The notes under the pieces were generated by a model, which worked only from the letters and a program-made list of their open reading frames with translations, did no database searches and was not told the DNA's origin. From contig NZ_CP123923.1 of the NCBI RefSeq assembly GCF_030450125.1, positions 2,232,001-2,296,000 of the forward strand: DNA of 64,000 nucleotides. The letters run 5' to 3'. The DNA is from Streptomyces sp. WP-1. GTDB lineage: Bacteria; Actinomycetota; Actinomycetes; Streptomycetales; Streptomycetaceae. Shown here piece by piece: positions 19,508 through 29,009 of this stretch (position 1 is the first letter of the stretch; each line of letters starts with the position of its first letter). Both the position numbers and the translations under genes were made by a program.

Positions 19508-20647
19508 GCCGTCGTAGGGCTCCGGACCGGGTTCGTCCTCGGAGCCCTGTACGTAGCGCAGGACGCCCCACATGCCGTGCTCGTCGGCGTGCGGGGCGTC
19601 GCTCTCGCAGCCCTTGAGTTCCTCGCCGAGTGCCTCGGTGTCGATGCCGGAGCCGATCAGGACGAGCTGGGTGCGTCGTTCGTCGGCGGGCGGCCAGGGC
19701 TCGGGGTAGAAGCGCAGGAACCGGCCGACGGCGTGCATGGTGTACCGGTTGCGGGGGTCGTTGGGGCCGAGGTCGACATGCCCCTTGATCCGGTACAGCC
19801 CCTCGGGCCGGCTGTCGAGGAACCGCATCAGGCGGCGCGGGTCCAGGGGGACGTCGGAGACGAAGGACACGCTGTCGTAGCCGGTGTGCAGGTGCCCGGC
19901 GTGGCCGCTGCCGCCGAGGCCGTCCGTGTCGTGGCCGTCGCCCTGGTCGTCGCCCTGCTCGTCGCCGTGCTCGTGCAGATCGTCGAAGGTCAGCTGGCCG
20001 ATGCGTTCCTCGCTCGGCCGGCAGTCGAAAAGGAACTCGGGGTCGACGCGTCCGTAGGTGGCGGGCACGACGGCGGCCCGGTCGGTCAGCGACCCCACCA
20101 GCGCGAGCACCCGTTCGGGGTCCGCGGTCCGGTCCAGTTTGTTGACGACGACCAGGTCGGCCAGCGCGAGATGCCGGTCGATCTCGGGGTGCCGCGCGCG
20201 CGTGTCGTCGAACTCGGCGGCGTCGACGACCTCGACCAGACCGCCGTAGACGATGCCGGGGTGCTCACTGGCGAGCACCATCCGCACCAGTTCCTGGGGC
20301 TCGGCGAGTCCGCTGGCCTCGATGACGATCACATCGATGCCGGTTGCGGGAGCGGCGAGCTTGCCCAGGTAGACGTCGAGTTCACCGGCGTCGACGGCGC
20401 AGCACAGGCAGCCGTTGCCGAGGGAGACGGTGGAGTCGCCGAGGGCGCCCGCGACGGCCAGCGCGTCGATCTCTATGGCGCCGAAGTCATTGACGATCGC
20501 CCCGATCCTGCTGCCCGCGCTGCGGTGCAGCAGATGATTGAGCAGCGTGGTCTTCCCCGATCCGAGAAACCCGGCCAGGACGACGACCGGGATCTGCTGC
20601 TGGGGACGACGACCGCCGTCCGTCTCGTGCGCCAAGCTGTTCCCCAA
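19505..20647 (-). CDS. COG0523 (CobW/P47K) GTP-dependent metallochaperone
   Basis: About 380 residues. The N-terminal G domain has the P-loop [10 protein letters not shown], the metal-binding [12 protein letters not shown] (CxCC motif), and the NKLD-type specificity motif [10 protein letters not shown] His/Asp-rich linker ([21 protein letters not shown] and HAGHLHTGY) precedes the CobW C-terminal domain ([24 protein letters not shown]). Members deliver zinc, cobalt or iron to client enzymes with GTP hydrolysis. The metal is not fixed here, though the His-rich linker suits zinc. The TTG start at 20647 is preferred because AGGAGAAAGG lies 7 bp upstream. No Zur site was recognised. Confidence 0.88.
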   Translation of the reverse strand: MGNSLAHETDGGRRPQQQIPVVVLAGFLGSGKTTLLNHLLHRSAGSRIGAIVNDFGAIEIDALAVAGALGDSTVSLGNGCLCCAVDAGELDVYLGKLAAPATGIDVIVIEASGLAEPQELVRMVLASEHPGIVYGGLVEVVDAAEFDDTRARHPEIDRHLALADLVVVNKLDRTADPERVLALVGSLTDRAAVVPATYGRVDPEFLFDCRPSEERIGQLTFDDLHEHGDEQGDDQGDGHDTDGLGGSGHAGHLHTGYDSVSFVSDVPLDPRRLMRFLDSRPEGLYRIKGHVDLGPNDPRNRYTMHAVGRFLRFYPEPWPPADERRTQLVLIGSGIDTEALGEELKGCESDAPHADEHGMWGVLRYVQGSEDEPGPEPYDG

Positions 20648-20762
20648 GGGGCGACCTTTCTCCTGTGACCGGGCTGCGGACCAGGATAAAAGGGTTCGGG
20701 GAGTGGGGGCGCGCGCCCCCGGGGTGGGCAGGCGGGGCGGCCCGGGTCGTACGGCCGGCCCG

Positions 20763-21926
20763 TCAGACGGCGGGGACCGCCACCGCCGGCTCCGGCCCCA
20801 CATAGCGCGCCGCCGGGCGGATGATCTTCGAGTCGGCCGCCTGTTCCAGGATGTTGGCGCTCCAGCCGACCACCCGGCCCGCCGCGAAGGTGGGGGTGAA
20901 CATCTCCCGGGGCAGGCCGCACAGTTCCATGACCACACCGGCGTAGAACTCGACATTGGTGTGGAGTTCACGGCCCGGCTTCAGCTCGGCGAGGACGGCC
21001 TCGACCCGGCGTTCGACCTCCACCGCGAACTCCACCCGGGGGCCGCCGAATCCGAGGGCGATCTCCCGGAGCATCCGCGAACGCGGGTCCTCCGTGCGGT
21101 AGACGGCGTGCCCGAAGCCCATGATCCGCTCGCCGGCCAGCACCCGTTCCCGGATCCAGGGCTCGACACGGTCGGGCGTGCCGATCGCGTCCAGGGTGTC
21201 CAGGGCCCGGCTGGGCGCCCCGCCGTGCAACGGGCCGGACAGCGCGCCCACGGCACCGGTCAGACAGGCCGCCACGTCGGCTCCGGTGGACGCGATGACC
21301 CGCGCCGTAAAGGTTGATGCGTTGAATCCGTGATCAATAGTGGAGATCAAGTATTGCTCGACCGCCCGGGCTCGACGTGGATCGGGCACCGAACCGGTCA
21401 ACATGTACAGGTAGTTGGCCGCGTACGGCAGGTCCTCGCGCGGCTCCACGGGCTCCAGTCCCCGCCCCAGCCGGTACAACGCGGTGAGCAGCGTGGGTAC
21501 GGCGGCGCAGGCGGCGAGCGTGTCGGCGCGGCGCCGGTCGGCGTCCAGGTCGTACAGCGGCCCGAATCCCCGCGCGGCGCCCAGCAGGGAGAGTCCGGTG
21601 CGCAGTCCGGCCAGCGGGCCGGAGACGCGGCTCGCGGCGGCGATCGCGGGCAGGCTCGCCCGGACCTCTTCGGGCAGGCGCCGCAGCGCCGCGGTCTCGG
21701 CGGCGAAGGCGGCACCGCGCCCGGCGTCGGGCAGGGTGCCGTGCACGAGAAGATGCCAGACGTCCTCGAAGCGGCGGGTGCGCGCGAGGTCCACCGCCGA
21801 GTACTGCCGGTAGTGGTAGAAGCCCTCCCGCCCCCGTACGTCGCCGATCTGCGTCTCGGTCACGACGACGCCGGCGAGGCCGCGCGGGACGTCGACGAGG
21901 GGCGTTGCGGTCCTGTTGATGGCCAT
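20763..21926 (-). CDS. Citrate synthase-family protein (citrate/2-methylcitrate synthase)
   Basis: 387 residues with the citrate synthase fold. Segments include [29 protein letters not shown] (first catalytic His) and [18 protein letters not shown] (second His). The third catalytic position reads [11 protein letters not shown], with Glu in place of the usual Asp, which may alter activity or substrate. GGGAGG lies 6 bp before the ATG. It is divergent from a second citrate-synthase homologue with a helix-turn-helix. The AT-rich spacer holds a nested palindrome, so the two are probably co-regulated. Confidence 0.9.
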   Translation of the reverse strand: MAINRTATPLVDVPRGLAGVVVTETQIGDVRGREGFYHYRQYSAVDLARTRRFEDVWHLLVHGTLPDAGRGAAFAAETAALRRLPEEVRASLPAIAAASRVSGPLAGLRTGLSLLGAARGFGPLYDLDADRRRADTLAACAAVPTLLTALYRLGRGLEPVEPREDLPYAANYLYMLTGSVPDPRRARAVEQYLISTIDHGFNASTFTARVIASTGADVAACLTGAVGALSGPLHGGAPSRALDTLDAIGTPDRVEPWIRERVLAGERIMGFGHAVYRTEDPRSRMLREIALGFGGPRVEFAVEVERRVEAVLAELKPGRELHTNVEFYAGVVMELCGLPREMFTPTFAAGRVVGWSANILEQAADSKIIRPAARYVGPEPAVAVPAV

Positions 21927-21961
21927 GATTGTCCTCCCTGAGCTTGATCCGACTGTCCACT

Positions 21962-22019
21962 CTTGATGCATTACCTGTCAATGTTGATTAAATCAATACA
22001 AGAAAAGTTGGACATCAAG
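21962..22019. promoter_or_regulatory. Concentric TTGAT palindromes between the divergent citrate synthase genes
   Basis: TTGATT-A-AATCAA (21984-21996) is flanked by CTTGATG (21962-21968) and CATCAAG (22013-22019). The centres of the inner and outer repeats coincide at about 21990. Successive half-sites are about 22-23 bp apart (two helical turns). An extra TTGAT occurs at 21944. This AT-rich stretch is the likely operator/promoter core, and the obvious candidate binder is the HTH-bearing citrate synthase homologue next to it (inference). Confidence 0.65.
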
Positions 22020-22047
22020 GTGTGCAGAGACCGCTACGGTGACCCTC

Positions 22048-23316
22048 ATGCGCGATCACGAACCCGCCCCCAACCGCCCGGGGCGAAGGCTGACCACCAA
22101 GGAGACCGCCGAGCTGCTCGGCGTGAAGCCGGAGACGGTCTACGCGTATGTCAGCCGCGGCCTGCTGAGCAGCAAGCGCGAGCCCGGCGGCCGCGCCAGC
22201 ACCTTCGAGGCGCGCGAGGTGGAGGACCTGGCCCGGCGCAACCGCCGTGAGAGCGCCGGGATCCCGGGCTCCGGCGGCGATCTCTCGGTGCGCACCCGGA
22301 TCACCCTGATCGAGGCCGACCGGTACTACTACCGGGGCGTCGACGCCACCGCACTGGCCTCCCGCCACTCCTACGAGGAGGTCGCGGAGTGGCTGTGGAC
22401 CGGCCGGCTCGTCCCCGGCACGGCCTTCACCGCGCCGGAGCCGACCGTGCGCGTCGCCCGCTGGGCCGTGCAGGCGCTGCCCGAGCACACCTCCCCCATC
22501 GACCGGCTGCGGGTCGCGACGATCGCCGCGGCGGCCGAGGACCCGCTGCGCTTCGACCTGTCCGAAGAGGCCGTCCTGAACACGGCGCGCGTGCTCATCC
22601 CCACGCTCGTCACCGCCCTGCCGCCGGTCGTGGGCGATCCCGGGGACGACGCGCCGCTCGCCCACCGCCTGTGGTCGCGGCTGACCGCCCGCCCGGCGGA
22701 CGAGGACGCCGTACGCGTGCTGGACGCCGCCCTGGTCCTGCTCGCCGACCACGACCTGGCGGCCTCCACGCTCGCGGTCCGGGTCGCCGCCTCCGCGCGG
22801 GCGCACGCCTACGCGACCGTCTCGGCCGGTCTCGGCGTCCTGGAGGGTCCGCTGCACGGCGCCAGCAGCGGGCTGGCCCACCGGATGCTGCTGGACGTGC
22901 TCGAACTGGGCAACGCGGCCCCGGTGATCGCCGACGAACTGCGCGCCGGGCGCCGCATCCCCGGGCTCGGCCACCGCCTCTACACCGGCGAGGACCCCCG
23001 CGCGCAGGTCCTGTTCGGCCTGCTGGAGCGGCTCCCCCGCGCGGAACCCGCCCTGCTCGCCGCCCGGGACATCGTCGCCACGACCGCCCGGCACACCCCG
23101 CTGCACGCCAATGTCGACCTGGCGCTCGCGGTGTTCACCTCCTCCTTCGGGATGCCCGCCACCGCCGGCGAGACGATCTTCGCCGTGGCCCGTATTGCGG
23201 GCTGGATCGCGCACGCGCTGGAGGAGTACGGCGAGCGCCCGCTGCGGATGCGCCCCGTGGGCCACTACGTCGGCCCGCGCCCGCCGCAGCCCCTCCCGGA
23301 GGCCGAGACCGACTGA
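22048..23316 (+). CDS. Citrate synthase-like protein with an N-terminal helix-turn-helix
   Basis: About 422 residues. Residues 10-65 form a MerR/excisionase-like DNA-binding module (LTTKETAELLGVKPETVYAY, VSRGLLSSKREPGGR, FEAREVEDLARRN). The rest is a citrate synthase domain with LEGPLHGASSGLAH, RRIPGLGHRLYTGEDPR and HANVDLALAVFTSSFG, so both catalytic His and the Asp are retained. This suggests an enzyme that also binds DNA and might regulate the divergent citrate synthase gene in response to acyl-CoA or oxaloacetate (inference). Start: ATG at 22048; GTG at 22039 is the alternative, and neither has a clear ribosome site. Confidence 0.88.
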   Translation: MRDHEPAPNRPGRRLTTKETAELLGVKPETVYAYVSRGLLSSKREPGGRASTFEAREVEDLARRNRRESAGIPGSGGDLSVRTRITLIEADRYYYRGVDATALASRHSYEEVAEWLWTGRLVPGTAFTAPEPTVRVARWAVQALPEHTSPIDRLRVATIAAAAEDPLRFDLSEEAVLNTARVLIPTLVTALPPVVGDPGDDAPLAHRLWSRLTARPADEDAVRVLDAALVLLADHDLAASTLAVRVAASARAHAYATVSAGLGVLEGPLHGASSGLAHRMLLDVLELGNAAPVIADELRAGRRIPGLGHRLYTGEDPRAQVLFGLLERLPRAEPALLAARDIVATTARHTPLHANVDLALAVFTSSFGMPATAGETIFAVARIAGWIAHALEEYGERPLRMRPVGHYVGPRPPQPLPEAETD

Positions 23317-23418
23317 GTCGCCGCGCGCCGCCCGCCCGGGGCCGCGCGCCCCTTCCGGAGGGCCGCCGCGCTCCCCTGAGCGCGGCGCAGTCCCGGCCGG
23401 AAGTCGCCCTGCCCTGAG

Positions 23419-23437
23419 TCAGGTTAGGCTCACCTCT
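23419..23437 (+). promoter_or_regulatory. Iron box (DmdR/IdeR-type) abutting a start codon
   Basis: TCAGGTTAGGCTCACCTCT matches 16 of 19 positions of the actinobacterial iron box TTAGGTTAGGCTCACCTAA. It ends at the base before the GTG of the sucrase/ferredoxin gene. Fe2+-loaded DmdR1 would therefore sit on the promoter or initiation site and repress it in iron-replete cells (family knowledge). Confidence 0.78.
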
Positions 23438-24379
23438 GTGAGTAGGTGCGCCTCCGTCTCCCTCAGCCTCGACGAGCCCGTTTCGGCGACGGCGGCCACG
23501 GCGACGACGTGGCTGCTGCTGGAACAGCCCGGCCCGTGGGGCGCCAAAGCACTCACTTCGAGCCATCTGGACCCGGCGGTCGGCCGCGCGCTGGAGCGGG
23601 CCGCCGAGGGCACCGGCGTACGCGTGGCGCTCATCCGCCGCCCCGGCCGCCACGCGGACCCCGGCACCCCCGAGATCCGCCAGGTCTACGCCGCTCACAC
23701 CGTGCCGGGCCGCGGCTGGCTGCGCGCGGTCGGCACCCGCGATCCCCGGCGCCTCCTCGACCTGGACCTCAGGGCCCTCGGCGCGGGCGACCACCGGTCC
23801 TTCGACGCGGTGCTCGGCGGGCGCCCGCACACCGGTGATCCGCTCGCGCTCGTGTGCACCAACGGCAAGCGGGACCGCTGCTGCGCCCTGCTCGGCCGCC
23901 CGCTCGCCACCGAACTCGTCGCGGCGGGCGAGAACGGGGTCTGGGAGGTCACTCATCTGGGTGGACATCGTTTCGCGCCGACGGTGCTCGTGCTGCCGTA
24001 CGGCTACGTCTACGGCCGCGCCGACGCGCACACCCTCAAGAAGGCTCTGGACGGCGTCCGGGAGGGCCGGGTGGAGGTCGTCGGGTGCCGCGGCTGCTCC
24101 GCCTTCGAACGCCCCGGTCAGGCGGCCGAGCTGGCGGTGCGTGAGGTGGCGGGCGAGTACCGGGCGGGCGTGCTGGGCGTCGTACGGACCGACGGCGCGG
24201 CGCCGCGCTGGGCGGTCACCGTCGCCCATGCCGACGGCCGCCGCTGGCGGGTCACCGTGGCGCGCGGGGCGTCGCTGCCGCCGCGCCCGGAGAGCTGCGG
24301 CGCCGCGGTGCTCGGCACACCGGCGCGGATGACCGTCGTCGCGGTGCGTGAGCTGCGCCCGACCGCGCTGGCGAGCTGA
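23438..24379 (+). CDS. Sucrase/ferredoxin-like protein (thioredoxin-fold [2Fe-2S] type), iron-regulated
   Basis: 313 residues of the sucrase ferredoxin-like (Apd1-type) family. The C-terminal half has a thioredoxin-like [2Fe-2S] pattern with cysteines in LVCTNGKRDRCCALLGRPLA and VVGCRGCSAFERPG, plus ligand His candidates in THLGGHRFAPT. Such proteins carry electrons and some homologues are tied to iron metabolism. The GTG at 23438 directly follows an iron box, so the message is leaderless or nearly so and is expected to rise under iron limitation. A role in reducing ferric siderophores is a reasonable inference. It is followed 36 bp later by a histidine kinase gene. Confidence 0.85.
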   Translation: MSRCASVSLSLDEPVSATAATATTWLLLEQPGPWGAKALTSSHLDPAVGRALERAAEGTGVRVALIRRPGRHADPGTPEIRQVYAAHTVPGRGWLRAVGTRDPRRLLDLDLRALGAGDHRSFDAVLGGRPHTGDPLALVCTNGKRDRCCALLGRPLATELVAAGENGVWEVTHLGGHRFAPTVLVLPYGYVYGRADAHTLKKALDGVREGRVEVVGCRGCSAFERPGQAAELAVREVAGEYRAGVLGVVRTDGAAPRWAVTVAHADGRRWRVTVARGASLPPRPESCGAAVLGTPARMTVVAVRELRPTALAS

Positions 24380-24415
24380 ACCGCGCGGCGGGCACAACCC
24401 GTACTGTCGTCCCCC

Positions 24416-26080
24416 ATGAGTCCGACTCCCTCCGCACGCCGTCTGCGTCTCGGTATGCCACGGCGGGTGTTCTCGCAGGTGCTGCTCATGCAGGTGACGA
24501 TCGCCGCGGGCGTCGCGGTGCTGGTGACCGGCCTGTTCCTGGCGCCGCTGAGCAAACAGCTGGACCACGAGGCGATGCGCCGCGCGCTGGCCATCGCCGA
24601 GACCACGGCCCAGGACCCGCAGATCGCCCAGGGCCTGCTGACCACGCCGCCGACCAAGGACGGCCCGGTGCAGCAGGAGGCCGAGCGGATCCGGCGCGCC
24701 ACGCACGCCGAGTACATCGTGGTCCTGGACCGGCACTGGGTGCGCTGGTCGCATCCGACCACCTCGCAGATCGGCCGCACCGTGTCCACCAGCCCCTCCG
24801 GCGCCCTCGCGGGCAAGGAGGTCATGGAGATCGACCGGGGCACCCTGGGGCGCTCCGCGCGCGGCAAGGTGCCGCTGTACGACGCCCGCCACCGCCTGAT
24901 CGGGGCGGTCTCGGTCGGTATCGCGTACGACAGCGTGCGCGCCCGGCTGATCGGTGTCATCCCGGGGCTGCTCGCCTACGCCGGGGGCGCCCTCGCGGTG
25001 GGCGCGCTGGCCGCCTGGCTGATCTCTCGCCGGGTGCAGCGGCAGACCCGTGACCTGGCCTTCTCCGATATCTCCGCGCTGCTCGCGGAGCGCGAGGCGA
25101 TGCTGCACGGCATCCGCGAGGGGGTGGTCGCCCTGGACCGGGGCGGCCGGATCCGGCTGCTCAACGACGAGGCGCGGCGGCTGCTGGGCATCGGCGACGA
25201 GGCCGTGGGCCGTGTCCCCGACGAGGCGCTCGGCGAGGGCCGTACGACCGATGTGCTCGCCGGGCGGGTGACCGGCACCGATCTGCTGACGGTGCGCGGC
25301 CGGCGGGTGCTGGTCGCCAACCGCATGCCCACCGGCGACGGCGGCGCGGTCGCCACCTTGCGCGACCGCACCGAACTGGAGCAGCTGGGGCGCGAACTCG
25401 ACTCCACGCGCGGGCTGATCGACGCCCTGCGCGCCCAGGACCACGAGCACGCCAACCGGATGCACACCCTGCTCGGGCTGCTGGAACTGGAGATGTACGA
25501 CGACGCGGTGGAGTTCGTCGGGGAGGTGGTCGGCGATCACCGGGTCACCGCCGAGCAGGTCACCGAGAAGGTCCAGGACCCGTTGCTGGCCGCCCTGCTG
25601 GTCGGCAAGGCGACGGTGGCGGCCGAGCGCGGGGTCGCCCTGTGGGTGTCGGAACGCAGCAGGCTCCCGGACCGGCTGGTCGATCCGCGGGGGCTGGTCA
25701 CGGTCGTCGGCAACCTGGTGGACAACGCCCTGGACGCGGTCGCGGGCACCCCGCACGCGCGCGTGGAGGTCGAGTTGCGCGTCGAGGGCCGTACGGTCGT
25801 GCTCCGGGTGCGGGACACCGGGCCCGGAGTGCCGGTGGACCAGCGGGAGCTGGTCTTCACCGAGGGGTGGTCGACCAAGCGGGCGCCCGCGCACGGCAAG
25901 CGGGGGCTCGGGCTGTCACTGGTGCGCCGGCTCGCCGAACGCCAGGGTGGCAGCGCGACCGTGGACACCGCCGGCGGGGGCGGCGCGGAGTTCACGGTGG
26001 TGCTGCCGGAGGCGCTGAGCGAGCCGGAGCTGGAGCCCGGCCCCAGGCTGGAGCCCGAGCCCACGGCACGCAACAGTTGA
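24416..26080 (+). CDS. CitA/DcuS-type membrane sensor histidine kinase
   Basis: 554 residues. A transmembrane helix near 27-47 (VTIAAGVAVLVTGLFLAPL) is followed by an extracellular PAS-like sensor (about 48-180: HAEYIVVLDRHWVRWSHP). A second helix (about 185-205), a cytoplasmic PAS domain (about 215-320: REGVVALDRGGRIRLLNDEA), the phospho-His region QDHEHANRMHTLLGLLELE, and an HATPase domain (NLVDNALDAV, DTGPGVP, GKRGLGLSLV) complete it. This family senses C4/C6 carboxylates. Its probable partner, a CitB/DcuR-type regulator, is at 29113, separated by a minus-strand ABC operon. Confidence 0.92.
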   Translation: MSPTPSARRLRLGMPRRVFSQVLLMQVTIAAGVAVLVTGLFLAPLSKQLDHEAMRRALAIAETTAQDPQIAQGLLTTPPTKDGPVQQEAERIRRATHAEYIVVLDRHWVRWSHPTTSQIGRTVSTSPSGALAGKEVMEIDRGTLGRSARGKVPLYDARHRLIGAVSVGIAYDSVRARLIGVIPGLLAYAGGALAVGALAAWLISRRVQRQTRDLAFSDISALLAEREAMLHGIREGVVALDRGGRIRLLNDEARRLLGIGDEAVGRVPDEALGEGRTTDVLAGRVTGTDLLTVRGRRVLVANRMPTGDGGAVATLRDRTELEQLGRELDSTRGLIDALRAQDHEHANRMHTLLGLLELEMYDDAVEFVGEVVGDHRVTAEQVTEKVQDPLLAALLVGKATVAAERGVALWVSERSRLPDRLVDPRGLVTVVGNLVDNALDAVAGTPHARVEVELRVEGRTVVLRVRDTGPGVPVDQRELVFTEGWSTKRAPAHGKRGLGLSLVRRLAERQGGSATVDTAGGGGAEFTVVLPEALSEPELEPGPRLEPEPTARNS

Positions 26081-26123
26081 TTGTGTTGACCGCCCGCCGT
26101 ACTCCTTGACCGTCTTGGCGAAG

Positions 26124-27176
26124 CTACTTGACCGCCTTGGCGAACTCGGTCGTGTAGGTCTTGCTCAGGTCGACGTCCGCGTTCTTGATGTTGGGGTTGA
26201 ACGCCTTGAGCACCTTCTCCACGGTCTCGGGGCCGTTCTCCGGCATCACACCGTCGTCGGTGAACATCGGCAGAGTGCTCTTGATGGACCGGGTGTAGAG
26301 CGCCTTGTCGCCCTGGGAGTAGTCGGCGGGCATCTTGGCGGCTATCTCGTCGGCGCTGTGGGTGGACATCCACTTGAGCGTCTTGACGAATGCGTTGACC
26401 AACTTCTGGACGGTCGCCTTGTGTCCGTTCACCCATTCCGTCTGCATGTACAGACTGGACGACGGGTACGGCCCGCCCAGCGCCTCCTGCGAACCCTCGG
26501 GGGTGCGCATGTCGAGCAGGATCTTCCCGGCCTTCTTGTCGAGGATCGTCGCCACGGTCGGGTCGGTGGTCATGCCGCCGTCGATCGAGCCCTTCTGGAG
26601 CGCCGCGACGAAGGTCGGTCCGGCGCCCACCGCGACCGGTGTGAACTCGCTGACGTCCACACCGTTCTTGACCGCCACGTATTTGGTGAGGAAGTCGGTC
26701 GAGGATCCGAGCCCGGTCACGCCCAGCTTGCGGCCCTTGAAGTCCTTGGGCGAGGTGACATCGCCCGCGGCCTTGCCGGACACGACCTCCACCTCGCCCG
26801 GCGCGCGCGAGAACTGGACGACCGACTCGACCGACTTGCCCTTCACCTGGAGGTCGAGGGTGTGGTCGTAGAAGCCGACCGCGCCCTGCACCTGGCCGGC
26901 GACGAGCGCGGTCTCGGCCTGGACCCCGGCGGGCTCGGACATGAGCTGGACGTTCAGGCCCTCGTCCTGGAAGTAGCCGAGGCGCTGGGTGAGCATCGCG
27001 GGCATGTAGATGACCTTGTCGAGGCCGCCGACCATGATCTTGACGCTCTCGCCCTTGCCGCCGCCCCCGCCGGAGCCGGCCGCGGAACCGGCCGCGTCGT
27101 CGGCGCAGGCGGTGAGCGAGGACAGGGCGAGCAGGCCGGCGGCGGCCAGGGAGGCGTGTCTGGCGGTCTTGCGCAT
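26124..27176 (-). CDS. ABC transporter substrate-binding lipoprotein (NMT1/THI5, nitrate-sulfonate-taurine type)
   Basis: 350 residues. A lipoprotein signal with lipobox LTAC (Cys24) is followed by a Gly/Ser spacer and an NMT1/THI5-like periplasmic-binding domain starting VKIMVGGLDKVIYMPAMLTQ. Family substrates include taurine, alkanesulfonates, nitrate and thiamine precursors. No TPP or sulfur-control element is visible, so the ligand stays open. It is the last gene of a minus-strand operon with the permease and ATPase (115 bp downstream of the permease). Its 3' end meets the histidine kinase gene. Confidence 0.9.
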   Translation of the reverse strand: MRKTARHASLAAAGLLALSSLTACADDAAGSAAGSGGGGGKGESVKIMVGGLDKVIYMPAMLTQRLGYFQDEGLNVQLMSEPAGVQAETALVAGQVQGAVGFYDHTLDLQVKGKSVESVVQFSRAPGEVEVVSGKAAGDVTSPKDFKGRKLGVTGLGSSTDFLTKYVAVKNGVDVSEFTPVAVGAGPTFVAALQKGSIDGGMTTDPTVATILDKKAGKILLDMRTPEGSQEALGGPYPSSSLYMQTEWVNGHKATVQKLVNAFVKTLKWMSTHSADEIAAKMPADYSQGDKALYTRSIKSTLPMFTDDGVMPENGPETVEKVLKAFNPNIKNADVDLSKTYTTEFAKAVK

Positions 27177-27291
27177 GGCGGTTCACGTCCTTGTGAGGGG
27201 CGGTGCGGGTGAGGGTGCGGGGGGCTGTGCTGGTCGCATGGAGGGCAGGGCCGGCCGGTGGTGCGGGCCAGCCCGCTCGGCCGTCGTCGGC

Positions 27292-28149
27292 TCAGCTGTC
27301 CGAACCGGCGGGCTTCCAGCGGAAGATGCGCCGCTCGGCGAAGGTCAGCAGGCCCTCGGCGGCGAGGGCGACGACGGCGAGGATGACCATCGCGGCGTAC
27401 ACACCGGCCGCGTTGAAGGTGTTCTGCGACTGCGCGACGAGCAGGCCGATGCCCTTGGTCGCGCCGATGTACTCGCCGACGATCGCGCCGATCAGCGCGA
27501 AGCCGAAGCTGACATGGAGGCTGGTGAAGATCCAGGAGGTGGCCGACGGGATGACCACCTGGAGCGTCACCCTGCGGTCGCTCGCGCCCAGGATGCGGGC
27601 GTTGGCCACCAGGTTGCGGTCCACCTCGCGGGCGCCCTGGAAGGCGTTGAAGAACACCGGGAAGAAGACCAGCACCACGGCGGAGGCGACCTTGGAGGAC
27701 GGACCGAGTCCGAACCAGATCAGGAAGATGGGCGCCAGGACGATCCGGGGAATCGAGTTGAGCACCTTGATGTATGGACCAAGCACCTCGGCGAGCAGGC
27801 CGATCCGGCCCAGCGCGATACCGAGGAGGACACCGGCGACCACACCCACGAGCCAGCCGAGCAGGGCCTCGTAGAGCGTGAACCAGACCTGCTCGCCCAG
27901 GGAGCCGAGCGCGGTGCCGTGCGTCATCCAGGTGGCGATCTGGTCCCAGATCTTGGAGGGCATCGAGAAGTTGAACGGATCGATGACCTTCGCCCGGGAC
28001 AGCGCCTCCCACAGGCCGAGCACGGCGACCAGCAGCACGACTCGCGCGGCGTTGACGAGGAGCTTGCGGCGGCGGGCGGCCTGGGCGCGGCTCCGCGCGC
28101 GGTCGGGGACCTTGGCGGCGACCGGGGCGTCGAGAACCTCAGGCGACAT
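27292..28149 (-). CDS. ABC transporter permease (SsuC/TauC type)
   Basis: 285 residues with about six membrane helices and the binding-protein-dependent transport inner-membrane domain. The EAA loop is ANARILGASDRRVTLQVVIPSA. The Met at 28149 follows GAGAGGGG and overlaps the 3' end of the ATPase gene by 11 bp, so translation is coupled. It forms the membrane channel for the importer with the lipoprotein at 26124. Confidence 0.92.
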   Translation of the reverse strand: MSPEVLDAPVAAKVPDRARSRAQAARRRKLLVNAARVVLLVAVLGLWEALSRAKVIDPFNFSMPSKIWDQIATWMTHGTALGSLGEQVWFTLYEALLGWLVGVVAGVLLGIALGRIGLLAEVLGPYIKVLNSIPRIVLAPIFLIWFGLGPSSKVASAVVLVFFPVFFNAFQGAREVDRNLVANARILGASDRRVTLQVVIPSATSWIFTSLHVSFGFALIGAIVGEYIGATKGIGLLVAQSQNTFNAAGVYAAMVILAVVALAAEGLLTFAERRIFRWKPAGSDS

Positions 28150-28954
28150 GGGCGGCACCCCTCTCGCGGGTGATGCGGACCTCTTCGCCGAGCGATTCCC
28201 AGATCTCCCGGTAGATCTCGATGAACCGCGGCTGGAGGCGCACCGACTCGACCTTGCGCGGCCGGGGCAGATCGATCTCGAACACCTGCTTGACGGTCGC
28301 GGGCCCGGCGGTCATCACGACGACCTTGTCGGCCAGCGCGATGGACTCCTCCAGGTCGTGGGTGACGAAGACGACCGAGGCGCCGGTGCCCTCCCACAGC
28401 TCCAGCAGTTCGTCCGACATCAGCGCCCGGGTCTGCACGTCGAGCGCCGAGAACGGCTCGTCCATCAGCAGGATCTCGGGGTCGTTGACGAAGGTGGCGG
28501 CAAGGGCGACGCGCTTGCGCTGGCCGCCGGAGAGCTGGTGCGGGTAGCGGTCCTCGAAGGCGGCGAGCCCGACCCGGGCCAGCCACTCGCGGGCCTTCTG
28601 CCGGGCCTCCGCCTTGGGGACGCCCCGGAAGCGGGGGCCCGCCATGACGTTCGACAGGACGGTGCGCCAGGGGAAGGTGGCGTCCTGCTGGAAGACGAAG
28701 CCGACCTTGTCGCCGACGCCGCCGACCGGCTCCCCGGCGACCGTCACCTCGCCCTCGGTGGGCTCCTCCAGCCCGCTGACCAGGGTCAGCGTGGTGGACT
28801 TGCCGCAGCCGGTCGGACCCACGACGGCCACGAACTCACCGCGTCCCACGGTGAGATCCAGACCGCGCACGGCCGTGTGCAGTCCCCCTGACGGGGTTCT
28901 GAAGGTCTTGCTCGCGCCCCGCAGCTCGATGGCGGGGCCGGTGTGTGCGCTCAT
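28139..28954 (-). CDS. ABC transporter ATPase (SsuB/TauB type)
   Basis: 271 residues. Walker A GPTGCGKST, Q-loop VFQQDATFPW, signature LSGGQRKRVALA, Walker B ILLMDEPFSALD and H-loop FVTHDLEE are all intact, so it should be active. First gene of the importer operon. Its promoter lies in the short divergent spacer shared with the response regulator at 29113. Confidence 0.93.
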   Translation of the reverse strand: MSAHTGPAIELRGASKTFRTPSGGLHTAVRGLDLTVGRGEFVAVVGPTGCGKSTTLTLVSGLEEPTEGEVTVAGEPVGGVGDKVGFVFQQDATFPWRTVLSNVMAGPRFRGVPKAEARQKAREWLARVGLAAFEDRYPHQLSGGQRKRVALAATFVNDPEILLMDEPFSALDVQTRALMSDELLELWEGTGASVVFVTHDLEESIALADKVVVMTAGPATVKQVFEIDLPRPRKVESVRLQPRFIEIYREIWESLGEEVRITRERGAAHVA

Positions 28955-29009
28955 GACCCGGGACGGTAGGTCCGACCCCGCACGAGCAGCAGTCTTGTGT
29001 GCGCAAGGC

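Noticed and set aside
23135..25894. 919-codon minus-strand frame
   Set aside because: Lies opposite the sucrase/ferredoxin and kinase genes, both with intact domains; composition typical of a shadow.
27177..27291. TPP riboswitch or sulfur-control site for the NMT1/THI5-type operon
   Set aside because: None of the conserved TPP blocks is visible here or before 28954, so a thiamine role was not assigned.
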